Origin: Flavobacteriia bacterium | GTDB lineage: Bacteria > Bacteroidota > Bacteroidia > Flavobacteriales_D > Crocinitomicaceae | DNA: 40,604 nt | Direction of reading: 5' to 3' | Assembly (NCBI GenBank): GCA_947455515.1 | Contig: CANGOF010000013.1 | Location: 1 to 40,604 of the forward strand | Shown: positions 7,130 through 14,900 of the stretch, one piece after another | How the letters are laid out: each line of letters begins with the position of its first letter | Position numbering within the stretch: position 1 is the stretch's first letter | The notes under the pieces: generated by a model | Told to the model about the DNA's origin: nothing | The model's input: the letters and a program-made list of their open reading frames with translations, nothing else | Database searches by the model: none | Position numbers and translations under genes: made by a program

Positions 7130-8620
7130 TTAAAACCTAACCCTAGCAAACCCCATAGCAAATGACAAGCTATGTGCATCTTTTTGAAAGAAGGATAACG
7201 CATCTCTGGAAGATACACCAAATTCATACCCACCATCACGCATGATAAAGTTTATACCTACAGGCATATTGTTTTTATAAATTCCTCCTCCAAAATATCC
7301 ACAACTTAATTGTAGCCATTTAACAATACGTATATCTCCTCCAAAAGAAACTACCGTGTTTTTAATACTACCAGGATTTTCAGAATTGAAAGGTGCAACT
7401 AAATCAAATCCTACCCCTAAAATCTTTTTGACATGAAAACTCGCTCCAAAACGAAAAGTCGCTGCATTTGCTAATTTGTATTTTTCTTGACCTTGCAAGG
7501 TTAATAAACCACCTTTACTAAGTAATTGACTAACTGCCCTGGTGATGTTCATATCAGACAAACTGTTAATCCCAATATTTCCAATTAATGTATCTTTTAC
7601 TCTGTACACATTTCGGTCGTATGTAACCGAACCAATATTATTTACTGCTACTGCAACTTTCAATTTATTCCAAAAAATCGCACTAATAGAAAGATCTACT
7701 CCGTACCCTGTACCAACTGCTGGAGGTATTCCTCCATTATAATTCTTAACAGTATTTACTGCTGCAACCGCACTCTGATAGTTTATATTATACGAAGATG
7801 TTAAAGAGGAATGTAAATCAATTCCGTTTCCAGTCCCATCTAAATCAAACATCGCCATCGATTTTATGATACGCCCACCGATACCAGCATACAAATCAAA
7901 AAGACTATCGATCCCGAATACTTTTCGACCATATCCTAAGTTATACGAACGATTCCAAACCATTTTAATAGATGTTCCATGCAATAAAGAACTTAAATGC
8001 AAAGGAATAGCCATTGTACCGCTGACCACATTTTTTAAAGAATCAGGAGATAAATTACCAGTGTTTGGTATTCGTGTTGTGATATTACCAACTTTTAAAT
8101 CTAAAGAATCAAATAAGTTAGAAACTTTACCATTTACAATTAGATCTGTTGCATTTTTACTTAATTGGGAATACCATTGGTAATTTTCACGTACATTAAA
8201 AGCAATTCCTCCAAAAAGTTTTCCTTGGAATGAGAATCCTCCCCAGTTATAATCAGCATACATGGCAATTCCTGCCTGCGCATATTCTGAAATAGCACTT
8301 TGTTGGTCTTTCCAGTTAATAATTTTAGCAGAATCATACGCAATTGCAGTATAGATAGATTTTGCAAAATTTTGTAAGCGTTGTTTTGAAAGCACATCTG
8401 AAGAAATCCCAAATCCAAACTCGCTTGAACCCATGGTGAATTTTTTCTTCTCATATCCTGTACCCCAACCCAAGGCGGAAGTATTAATCCCTAAACACTG
8501 ATAATCCGTTAAGAATGTCGTTGCAACCCCTTTTCCAACTGCAGTATACGCAACACCTTGAGATTGAGAAAAAACGGAAAACGAACTTACGATCGCGATA
8601 CAAAAAAGAAAAAATTTCAT
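7130..8620 (-). CDS. DUF5723-like outer-membrane protein
   Basis: 496 residues from the ATG at 8620. An earlier in-frame ATG at 8668 is less likely because the clear signal peptide (MKFFLFCIAIVSSFSVFSQ) begins at 8620. The mature part starts GVAYTAVGKGVATTFLTDYQCLGINTSALG-like, the conserved opening of the DUF5723 family, and runs through many glycine/aromatic strands to a C-terminal Phe (ARVRF). The family is thought to form barrels related to FadL/PorV, but no function is established. It is monocistronic and divergent from hmgA. The region downstream of it (6984-7129) is AT-rich with no feature that I can name. Confidence 0.72.
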   Translation of the reverse strand: MKFFLFCIAIVSSFSVFSQSQGVAYTAVGKGVATTFLTDYQCLGINTSALGWGTGYEKKKFTMGSSEFGFGISSDVLSKQRLQNFAKSIYTAIAYDSAKIINWKDQQSAISEYAQAGIAMYADYNWGGFSFQGKLFGGIAFNVRENYQWYSQLSKNATDLIVNGKVSNLFDSLDLKVGNITTRIPNTGNLSPDSLKNVVSGTMAIPLHLSSLLHGTSIKMVWNRSYNLGYGRKVFGIDSLFDLYAGIGGRIIKSMAMFDLDGTGNGIDLHSSLTSSYNINYQSAVAAVNTVKNYNGGIPPAVGTGYGVDLSISAIFWNKLKVAVAVNNIGSVTYDRNVYRVKDTLIGNIGINSLSDMNITRAVSQLLSKGGLLTLQGQEKYKLANAATFRFGASFHVKKILGVGFDLVAPFNSENPGSIKNTVVSFGGDIRIVKWLQLSCGYFGGGIYKNNMPVGINFIMRDGGYEFGVSSRDALSFFQKDAHSLSFAMGFARVRF

Positions 8621-8639
8621 GCGTATTAATTTTAGGTGG

Positions 8640-8668
8640 TAAAGATAGAAAAAAGACTTTAGATACAA
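8640..8668 (-). promoter_or_regulatory. Candidate promoter of the DUF5723-like gene
   Basis: On the minus strand, TTG (8666-8668) is followed after 18 nt by TATCTTTA (8640-8647), one mismatch from TAnnTTTG, about 20 nt upstream of the ATG at 8620. The rest of the divergent gap up to hmgA (8669-8895) has a short GAATGG/CCATTC inverted repeat and no gene. Confidence 0.4.
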
Positions 8669-8895
8669 GATGTTAGCCTAAGGTCTCACATTTACAAACC
8701 GATTTTTTTTACTTATGAATGGTTATTGTCCCCCCATCCATTCAACCCTTATATGCCTTATATGGTTCTAATCAATAATCTTCCATTTTTCAAATTCAAT
8801 TAGTGACTTTAATCATGTTTTTCTGTGAGCCGCATCATTCAGCATACTTTTCAATCTCCTTTACTTTGCTTTAGAAAATTATAAAACTGATCAAT

Positions 8896-10056
8896 ATGCC
8901 ATTTTATCAAAAACACGGTACAATTCCAAAAAAGAGACACGTCGTTTCGAGACAGTCGAATGGAAATTTATACCACGAAGAATTAGTTGGAACGGAAGGA
9001 TTCGCTGGAATGTCTTCTTTAGTATACCATTTAAATCCACCTACGATGGTGAAAGAAATGGGAGAAGCTTATTCGGTAAAACCAAAAATCGCTATTACAG
9101 AGAATTTAAAATGTTTGAGTTTTTCAGGTTTTGAATTAAAACCAGAAGCAGATTACATTAAAAGTCGTAAAACACTTTTTGTTAACAACGATATGCACAT
9201 TGGTTTAGCTGCACCAACAACCTCTACTCCATATTTCTTTAAGAATGCAGATGCAGACGAAATGATTTTTGTTCACATTGGTACAGGAACCTTAAAAACA
9301 ATGTATGGTAATATCGATTTCGAATATGGAGATTATTTGATTATTCCAAGAGGAACCGTATATCAAATCAATTTCAATACAGAAAATAACCGTTTGTTAA
9401 TTGTTGAATCTTTCAGCCCAATTACCACACCAAAAAGATATAGAAACCAATTTGGTCAATTATTAGAGCACTCTCCATTCTGTGAAAGAGATGTAAAAAC
9501 TCCACAAAATATGGAGACGCACGAAACAATAGGAGAATTCAAAATCAACATTAAAAAACAAGGAATGATTTATCCTTATACCTATGCAACTCATCCTTTT
9601 GATGTTGCTGGTTGGGATGGATACCATTTCCCTTATGCTTTCTCAATCTTCAATTTTGAACCTATCACAGGTCGTGTACATATGCCACCAACAATCCACC
9701 AAAATTTTGAAGGAAACAACTTCGTGATTTGTTCATTTGTACCTCGTTTATACGATTATCATCCAGATGCTATTCCTGCACCTTACCACCACAGTAATAT
9801 TGATTCAGATGAGTTATTATACTATGTAGATGGTGATTTCATGAGTAGAAATGATATCCAAAAAGGTCAAATTACTTTACACCCAGGCGGATTACCTCAC
9901 GGACCTCATCCAGGTGCTATCGAAAGAAGTATCGGTAAGAAAGAGACAAATGAATTAGCAGTAATGATTGATCCTTTCAAACCAGTAATGATTACAGAAG
10001 AGGCATTAGGATTAGAAGTAAATGATTACTACAAATCTTGGATGGCTCAAAAATAA
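8896..10056 (+). CDS. hmgA: Homogentisate 1,2-dioxygenase
   Basis: Opens the homogentisate ring to maleylacetoacetate in tyrosine/phenylalanine catabolism (cytoplasmic, Fe(II)). 386 residues, the compact bacterial length. Family signatures are GTEGFAGMSSLVYH near residues 33-46, the N-terminal cupin with VHIGTGTLKTMYG and YGDYLIIPRGT, PPTIHQNFEGNNFVICSF near 270, and the C-terminal metal region with HHSNIDSDE (His298/His299/Glu306) and GGLPHGPHPG (His335/His338). Which of these His residues bind iron is inferred. It directly precedes hpd, the enzyme that makes its substrate, with a structured 57-nt spacer between them. Its promoter is unclear; TTACTTTG at 8861-8868 is a one-mismatch -7 candidate. 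Confidence 0.95.
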   Translation: MPFYQKHGTIPKKRHVVSRQSNGNLYHEELVGTEGFAGMSSLVYHLNPPTMVKEMGEAYSVKPKIAITENLKCLSFSGFELKPEADYIKSRKTLFVNNDMHIGLAAPTTSTPYFFKNADADEMIFVHIGTGTLKTMYGNIDFEYGDYLIIPRGTVYQINFNTENNRLLIVESFSPITTPKRYRNQFGQLLEHSPFCERDVKTPQNMETHETIGEFKINIKKQGMIYPYTYATHPFDVAGWDGYHFPYAFSIFNFEPITGRVHMPPTIHQNFEGNNFVICSFVPRLYDYHPDAIPAPYHHSNIDSDELLYYVDGDFMSRNDIQKGQITLHPGGLPHGPHPGAIERSIGKKETNELAVMIDPFKPVMITEEALGLEVNDYYKSWMAQK

Positions 10057-10064
10057 ATAAGTAA

Positions 10065-10104
10065 GGATGTTGTACTCCAACATCCTATTTTATAAAATAA
10101 AATA
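10065..10104 (+). repeat. Double-hairpin intercistronic element, copy 1 (before hpd)
   Basis: Stem 1 is GGATGTTG (10065-10072) with CAACATCC (10078-10085), loop TACTC. Stem 2 is TATTTTAT (10086-10093) with ATAAAATA (10097-10104), loop AAA. The hpd ATG is 9 nt further on. It is preceded by GTAA, like the other copies. Confidence 0.75.
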
Positions 10105-10113
10105 CAAAAAAAC

Positions 10114-11271
10114 ATGGAAACTAAAGACTTAAAAAACGTTGGGAACTATAACTATGGGTTAGAAAAAATCTTCGAAGAGGCTCAAGATTTTCTTCCAATA
10201 AACGGTACTGACTACGTAGAATTATATGTAGGAAATGCGAAACAAGCTGCGCATTACTACAAAACTGCATTAGGATTTCAATCTTTTGCTTACCAAGGAT
10301 TAGAAACTGGTGTGAAAGATCGTACTTCTTATGTTGTTAAACAAGATAAAATCAAATTGATTTTGACGACTCCAATGACTTCAGACAATGAGGTAGCAGA
10401 GCATATCAAACAACATGGAGATGGAGTGAAAGTGATTGCTCTTTGGGTAGATGACGCAAGAAAATCGTACGAAGAAACAATCAAAAGAGGTGCTAAATCT
10501 TACTTCGAACCAAGAGTGGAATCAGATAAAGATGGTGAAGTAGTTCGTGCTGGTATCCATACGTATGGAGATACTGTTCATATTTTTGTAGAACGTAAAA
10601 ACTACAATGGTGTTTTCTTACCTGGATTTGAGAAATGGGAATCTGAATATAATCCAATTCCAACAGGATTGAAATACATCGACCACATGGTTGGGAATGT
10701 TGATTTAGGAGACATGAACACATGGGCTGCTTTCTACCAAGATGTTATGGGATTTGCGAACTTAATCACGTTCGACGATAAAGATATTTCTACAGAATAC
10801 ACAGCGTTGATGAGTAAAGTAATGACGAACGGAAATGGTCGTATTAAATTCCCTATCAATGAGCCTGCTCACGGAAAGAAAAAATCGCAAATTGAGGAAT
10901 ACATTCAATTTTACGGAGGTGCAGGATGTCAACACATCGCTGTAGCAACGGACGATATCGTTTTTACAATTTCTGAAATGCGTAAACGTGGTGTTGAGTT
11001 CTTACACGTACCTGGTGATTATTACGATACAGTTTTCGGACGTGTTGGTGATATCCAAGAAGACATCGAAACGTTGAAAAGTTTAGGTATCATGGTAGAT
11101 AGAGACGAAGATGGATACTTACTTCAAATCTTTACGAAACCAGTAGAAGATAGACCAACCTTATTCTTTGAAATCATCCAACGTAGAGGTGCAAACTCTT
11201 TCGGAAAAGGAAACTTCAAAGCTTTGTTCGAATCAATCGAAGCAGAACAAGAAAGAAGAGGAACACTTTAA
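10114..11271 (+). CDS. hpd: 4-hydroxyphenylpyruvate dioxygenase
   Basis: Converts 4-hydroxyphenylpyruvate to homogentisate, the step before HmgA. 385 residues with two vicinal-oxygen-chelate domains. The Fe(II) ligands are visible in the C-terminal domain as His191 (IDHMVGNV), His274 (CQHIAVATDD) and Glu353 (LFFEIIQRRG). The N-terminal domain begins YVELYVGNAKQAAHYYKTALGF. It lies in an operon-like string behind hmgA. A terminator hairpin and repeats separate it from the 3-hydroxyanthranilate dioxygenase gene. The start ATG follows an A-rich leader after the double-hairpin element. Confidence 0.97.
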   Translation: METKDLKNVGNYNYGLEKIFEEAQDFLPINGTDYVELYVGNAKQAAHYYKTALGFQSFAYQGLETGVKDRTSYVVKQDKIKLILTTPMTSDNEVAEHIKQHGDGVKVIALWVDDARKSYEETIKRGAKSYFEPRVESDKDGEVVRAGIHTYGDTVHIFVERKNYNGVFLPGFEKWESEYNPIPTGLKYIDHMVGNVDLGDMNTWAAFYQDVMGFANLITFDDKDISTEYTALMSKVMTNGNGRIKFPINEPAHGKKKSQIEEYIQFYGGAGCQHIAVATDDIVFTISEMRKRGVEFLHVPGDYYDTVFGRVGDIQEDIETLKSLGIMVDRDEDGYLLQIFTKPVEDRPTLFFEIIQRRGANSFGKGNFKALFESIEAEQERRGTL

Positions 11272-11287
11272 TTATGAATTAGGAAAG

Positions 11288-11318
11288 ATGGGTTATGAAT
11301 TTCATAGCCCATTTTTTT
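11288..11318 (+). terminator. Terminator-like hairpin after hpd
   Basis: ATGGGTTATG (11288-11297) pairs with CATAGCCCAT (11303-11312), with one G-U pair and a 5-nt loop, followed by seven T. The same left arm is also fully complementary to a tandem repeat downstream (11327-11354); see findings. Confidence 0.75.
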
Positions 11319-11326
11319 ATCCTATT

Positions 11327-11354
11327 AATTCATAACCCATAATTCATAACCCAT
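11327..11354 (+). repeat. Tandem 14-bp repeat before the 3-hydroxyanthranilate dioxygenase gene
   Basis: AATTCATAACCCAT occurs twice, head to tail (11327-11340 and 11341-11354), ending 11 nt before the next start codon. Each copy is the exact reverse complement of 11288-11301, the left part of the hpd terminator hairpin. Confidence 0.85.
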
Positions 11355-11365
11355 AATTAATCATT

Positions 11366-11896
11366 ATGTTAATGCCTTTCAACTTAAATAAGTGGATTGA
11401 AGATAACAAGCACTTTTTAACCCCACCAGTAAATAACGTTGTACTTTATAAAGATTCCGATTTCATAGTAATGATACTTGGAGGACCAAATGCACGTAAA
11501 GATTTTCATTTTAATGAAGGTGAAGAATTGTTTTACCAATTAAAAGGAGACATGAAACTTCCAATCATTCAAGATGGTAAACGTTCTGTGATTGAGATTA
11601 AAGAAGGTGAAATGTTTTTATTACCTCCTAGAACCTATCATTCTCCTCAACGATTTGCAGATACCATTGGACTAGTTATCGAAAGAAAACGTACAAAAGA
11701 AGAATTTGATTCTTGTACTTGGTTCTGTGATTCTTGTAATGAAAAATTGTACTCTGAAGAATTCAGACTAGAAGATATCGTTACACAACTCAAAGCGCTT
11801 TTATCCAAAGTGTATGACTCCGAGGAAATACGTACTTGCAAAAAATGTGGGACAGTAATGGAAATACCAACTGCAGAAAATAATCAATACGCGTAA
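11366..11896 (+). CDS. nbaC: 3-hydroxyanthranilate 3,4-dioxygenase
   Basis: Opens 3-hydroxyanthranilate to 2-amino-3-carboxymuconate semialdehyde, which closes to quinolinate (NAD precursor) or is degraded. 176 residues, a cupin with PFNLNKWIEDNKHFLTPP at the N-terminus, metal-binding FHFNEGEELFYQ (His/Glu/Glu) and YHSPQR (His). At the C-terminus is the rubredoxin-like CxxC pair of bacterial members (CDSCNE and CKKCGT). Starts at 11366 and 11372 are both possible; the second gives MPFNLNKW, which fits the family well. It is followed by kmo after a structured spacer. Confidence 0.95.
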   Translation: MLMPFNLNKWIEDNKHFLTPPVNNVVLYKDSDFIVMILGGPNARKDFHFNEGEELFYQLKGDMKLPIIQDGKRSVIEIKEGEMFLLPPRTYHSPQRFADTIGLVIERKRTKEEFDSCTWFCDSCNEKLYSEEFRLEDIVTQLKALLSKVYDSEEIRTCKKCGTVMEIPTAENNQYA

Positions 11897-11923
11897 AGAC
11901 GCGACGCAACGCATCTAACGTAA

Positions 11924-11965
11924 GGATGTTGCACTGCAACATCCATTTTTTATAAAATAAAAAAT
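11924..11965 (+). repeat. Double-hairpin intercistronic element, copy 2 (before kmo)
   Basis: Stem 1 is GGATGTTGC (11924-11932) with GCAACATCC (11936-11944), loop ACT. Stem 2 is ATTTTTTAT (11945-11953) with ATAAAAAAT (11957-11965), loop AAA. Both stems are perfect 9-bp. The kmo ATG starts 9 nt after the end. Just upstream, CGCGT/ACGCG (11890-11903) forms another small hairpin across the preceding stop codon. Confidence 0.8.
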
Positions 11966-11973
11966 AAAAAAAC

Positions 11974-13338
11974 ATGTCTACTCAAAAATCAGCAACAATC
12001 ATAGGGTCAGGATTAGTAGGTTCTTTATGGGCCGTATATCTTGCCAAAGCAGGCTATAAAGTAACCACATACGATCGTCGTTCTGACCTTCGAAATGTTG
12101 CGTTATCTGCTGGAAAATCGATCAATCTTGCTACTTCCTTCCGTGGCTGGAAAGCGTTAGATGAATTAGGTATTGGAGATGCAATTCGTGAAATTGCGAT
12201 TCCTATGTATAGCCGAACTATTCACTCCTTAGACGGTACCATTTCTACCTTGCCTTATGGTAAAGAAAATCAAGCAATTTATTCCGTTTCTCGCGGAGAA
12301 ATAAATGCGAAATTGTTAGAAATTGCAGGACAAAATGAAAACGTTGATTTAAATTTCGATGTGGATTGTGTATTTGCAGACACTAAAACTGGAAAATTTA
12401 AATTAAAAAATAACTTAACAGGTAAGGAGTCAGAACATCAAACGGATTTATTATTTGCTACCGATGGAGCTTTTTCCGCAGTAAGATACCATGGATTCCA
12501 AAAATTAGATCGTTTCTCCTACAGTCAAAACTATATTGAGGATGGATACCGTGAAATTTTACTTCCTGCAAACGAAGATGGTACGCATAAATTAGAGAAA
12601 AATAGCCTTCATATTTGGCCAAGAGGTCGTTTCATGTTAATCGCCTTACCAAATTTTGATGGCTCATTTACATGTACTTTATTTATGCCTTTTGACAATC
12701 ACGAATATTGCTTCAATAAATTGACCGATAGAACTAAAGTAGAAGATTTCTTTAAAGAAGTGTTTCCAGATTTTTATGATTTATTACCAAATGTTGCTAA
12801 TCGTTGGGAAGAACATCCGCTGTCTGCTTTAGCATTGATTCGTTGCTATCCATGGACAAATGGAAAAATGGCATTAATGGGAGATGCTGCACATGCTACC
12901 GTTCCTTTCTATGGTCAAGGTATGAATTGTGGTTTTGAAGATTGTACCGTGATGTGGGAATTAATGCAAGAACACAAAGAAGATTGGCCAGTGATTTTTA
13001 AAGAATATGAGCAATCCCGCAAACCAAATTGTGATGCAATGCAAGATTTATCCTTACAAAACTATACTGTTATGCGTGACAAAGTAACCGACCCAACATT
13101 CAAATTGATTCATAAAATTGAACATAGAATGTCCCATTTATTTCCAGACGATTATACGCCTTTATATAGCATGGTTTCTTTTTCAAACACAGAATATAAA
13201 AATGCATTGAAATATGGTAACGAACAACAAGAAGCAATTCGTAATCTAATTGAATTACACAATTTAGATGAAAATACGTCTTTTGAAAAATTAGATGAAT
13301 TATTACACCAATTTTTCAAATCAGAAATATTGTCGTAG
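11974..13338 (+). CDS. kmo: Kynurenine 3-monooxygenase
   Basis: FAD- and NADPH-dependent hydroxylase making 3-hydroxykynurenine from kynurenine. 454 residues, normal length. N-terminal Rossmann motif IIGSGLVGSLWAVYLAKAG with an acidic residue after it (YDRRSDLR), then SINLATSFRGWKALDELG, and the second FAD motif GDAAHATVPFYGQGMNCGFED around residue 303-323. Bacterial members are soluble, and this one lacks a long C-terminal membrane anchor. It lies between the 3-hydroxyanthranilate dioxygenase and tryptophan dioxygenase genes. Kynureninase and kynurenine formamidase are not in the window. Confidence 0.96.
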   Translation: MSTQKSATIIGSGLVGSLWAVYLAKAGYKVTTYDRRSDLRNVALSAGKSINLATSFRGWKALDELGIGDAIREIAIPMYSRTIHSLDGTISTLPYGKENQAIYSVSRGEINAKLLEIAGQNENVDLNFDVDCVFADTKTGKFKLKNNLTGKESEHQTDLLFATDGAFSAVRYHGFQKLDRFSYSQNYIEDGYREILLPANEDGTHKLEKNSLHIWPRGRFMLIALPNFDGSFTCTLFMPFDNHEYCFNKLTDRTKVEDFFKEVFPDFYDLLPNVANRWEEHPLSALALIRCYPWTNGKMALMGDAAHATVPFYGQGMNCGFEDCTVMWELMQEHKEDWPVIFKEYEQSRKPNCDAMQDLSLQNYTVMRDKVTDPTFKLIHKIEHRMSHLFPDDYTPLYSMVSFSNTEYKNALKYGNEQQEAIRNLIELHNLDENTSFEKLDELLHQFFKSEILS

Positions 13339-13363
13339 GGTCGTGACGTATCGCGATCAGTAA

Positions 13364-13394
13364 TGCAACATCCATTTTTTATAAAATAAAAAAT
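13364..13394 (+). repeat. Double-hairpin intercistronic element, copy 3, left half of stem 1 missing (before tdo)
   Basis: It keeps the preceding AGTAA, then only the right arm TGCAACATCC (13364-13373), then an intact second stem, ATTTTTTAT (13374-13382) with ATAAAAAAT (13386-13394). The ATG follows immediately at 13395. Upstream, GGTCGTGA/TCGCGATC (13339-13358) can form a separate stem with G-U pairs. Confidence 0.7.
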
Positions 13395-14321
13395 ATGAAA
13401 CAATCTACAGAAGAATTAGTAAAACGCATCGAGGAAAAATTCGAGGCCATCGATCAAAATCCAGAAACACATTTAGAAGGACTTGTTTGGGCAAAACCAA
13501 TCACCTATTGGGATTACATTCAAACGGACGCCCTTTTAGCGTTACAAACACAACGTACAACACTTCCGGATGAAATGGTGTTTGTAATGTATCACCAGAT
13601 TAATGAATTGTTGTTTAAAATGATGTTGTGGGAAGCTGAACAAGTTACTAAAAACAATGAGTTAACAGCCCCTTTCTTTGCGGAAAAATTAGATCGTATT
13701 AGTCGTTATTTTGATATGTTAGCTTCCTCTTTTTCAATTATGCAAAATGGAATGGAAACGGAACAATATTTGAAATTTAGAAATACCTTAACTCCTGCGA
13801 GTGGTTTTCAAAGTGCACAATACCGTTTGATTGAATTCGCATCTACGGATACAATTAACTTAATTGATTTCCGTTTCCGTGCTACGATTGATCGAAACAC
13901 ACCTATCGAGCATGCATACGAACATTTGTATTGGCATGCAGCTGGGAAGGATCATAAAACAGGTAAGAAATCGACTTTAATCCGCTTGTTTGAAGAGAAA
14001 TACAAAGAGTTGTTCTTACGCAAAATGGACGAGTACAACACAACAAACTTGTATGCGAAATTCAAATCATTGCCTAAAGAAACGCAAGAAGATCCAATCT
14101 TAGTGAAAGCAATGCGTCATTACGACTACACAGTTAATGTAACTTGGGTAATGGCTCATTACCATGCTGCCGCGAAATACCTTCAACCAGAAGGCGAAAT
14201 TGTTGAAGCAACGGGTGGAAGCGATTGGAGAAAATATATGCATCCACGTTACCAACGTCGCATTTTCTTCCCAGAACTTTGGTCGGAAGAAGAGATTGAA
14301 AATTGGGGCGTGAATGTTTAA
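13395..14321 (+). CDS. kynA: Tryptophan 2,3-dioxygenase
   Basis: Haem enzyme that opens the indole ring of tryptophan to N-formylkynurenine, the entry step of the kynurenine pathway. 308 residues. Family motifs: TYWDYIQTDALLALQ near residues 36-50, VMYHQINELLFKMMLWE near 62-78, and SGFQSAQYRLIE near 136-147. The C-terminal TGGSDWRKYMHPRYQRR contains the conserved substrate-binding segment. It is last in the aromatic amino acid cluster, followed by a strong terminator. Its leader is only the double-hairpin element, whose second stem ends at the base before ATG. Confidence 0.97.
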   Translation: MKQSTEELVKRIEEKFEAIDQNPETHLEGLVWAKPITYWDYIQTDALLALQTQRTTLPDEMVFVMYHQINELLFKMMLWEAEQVTKNNELTAPFFAEKLDRISRYFDMLASSFSIMQNGMETEQYLKFRNTLTPASGFQSAQYRLIEFASTDTINLIDFRFRATIDRNTPIEHAYEHLYWHAAGKDHKTGKKSTLIRLFEEKYKELFLRKMDEYNTTNLYAKFKSLPKETQEDPILVKAMRHYDYTVNVTWVMAHYHAAAKYLQPEGEIVEATGGSDWRKYMHPRYQRRIFFPELWSEEEIENWGVNV

Positions 14322-14343
14322 TTACTAAGACTCTTAATTTCGT

Positions 14344-14376
14344 TGGGGTGAATCGAGATTCACCCCATTTTTTTTT
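14344..14376 (+). terminator. Rho-independent terminator closing the aromatic amino acid cluster
   Basis: A perfect 11-bp stem TGGGGTGAATC (14344-14354) / GATTCACCCCA (14357-14367) followed by nine T. Confidence 0.9.
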
Positions 14377-14384
14377 GAGAAATA

Positions 14385-14417
14385 TTTGTATTAATCGCTC
14401 CTTTATGATTATCTTTG
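14385..14417 (+). promoter_or_regulatory. Promoter of the His-rich protein / metal efflux operon
   Basis: TTTG (14385-14388) as -33, then 21 nt, then TATCTTTG (14410-14417), an exact TAnnTTTG -7 box. The expected start of transcription (about 5-7 nt after the box) coincides with the ATG at 14424, so the mRNA may be nearly leaderless. Confidence 0.6.
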
Positions 14418-14423
14418 AGTATA

Positions 14424-14810
14424 ATGAAAAGATTAAAATACCTTGTTTTATTAATTTTACTTGTAGCAGCAATAGTTCCTACTCAAGTCTTTCATTATAT
14501 TCATGTGGTTTCTGATTTAACAGAACATTACCAACATCACAAAGACAAAGAAATTATTGATTTTCTATCCCACGCTCTTACTGCAGGTAACGAATCGGAT
14601 TCAAATCATCCAGACCATAATCATTCACCATTTCAACAACATAGTTCTCATTGTACAACCGTTTTTGTAAGTACAATTCCTGAAATTTTACATTTTTCTA
14701 TAAATGATGATTTGCATATTTTTCAGTTCGAAAAAGAAAAATTTGAAGTGAAGGATCCATTTGTTTTAGAAATTTCTTCTTCCATTTGGCAACCGCCAAA
14801 ATTAGTTTAA
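14424..14810 (+). CDS. Small His-rich exported/membrane protein ahead of a metal efflux pump
   Basis: 128 residues from the ATG at 14424; an in-frame TTG at 14415 overlaps the -7 box and is not credible. The N-terminal hydrophobic segment (KRLKYLVLLILLVAAIVPTQ) is a signal peptide or anchor. The periplasmic part is rich in His (HYIHVV, EHYQHHKD, SNHPDHNHSPFQQHSSHC), suggesting metal binding. It lies 72 nt upstream of the CusA-like pump with no terminator of note, only a weak CATCCA/TGGATG hairpin (14821-14836). I do not recognise a named family. By position it may be a periplasmic metal sensor or chaperone for the pump (inference). Confidence 0.7.
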   Translation: MKRLKYLVLLILLVAAIVPTQVFHYIHVVSDLTEHYQHHKDKEIIDFLSHALTAGNESDSNHPDHNHSPFQQHSSHCTTVFVSTIPEILHFSINDDLHIFQFEKEKFEVKDPFVLEISSSIWQPPKLV

Positions 14811-14864
14811 TGAAATTGTTCATCCACAGTTGGATGTTTTCAAATTACTGTTGTAATTATTTCA

Positions 14865-14900
14865 TTAAATAAAATCATTTTTATGTTAAATAAAATCATT
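14865..14900 (+). repeat. 15-bp direct repeat flanking the pump start codon
   Basis: TTAAATAAAATCATT occurs at 14865-14879 and 14886-14900, with the ATG (14883) between the copies. The second copy is coding (LNKII). It was probably made by a local duplication. Confidence 0.7.

Noticed and set aside
7866-8183. 105-codon plus-strand frame inside the DUF5723-like gene, and similar frames opposite other genes (for example 39507-39797 and 33488-33775)
   Set aside because: They are antisense to well supported coding regions and have no family features.
14303-14515. 70-codon plus-strand frame overlapping the end of tdo and the His-rich gene
   Set aside because: It runs through the tdo terminator and the promoter of the next gene and overlaps both real genes in another frame.
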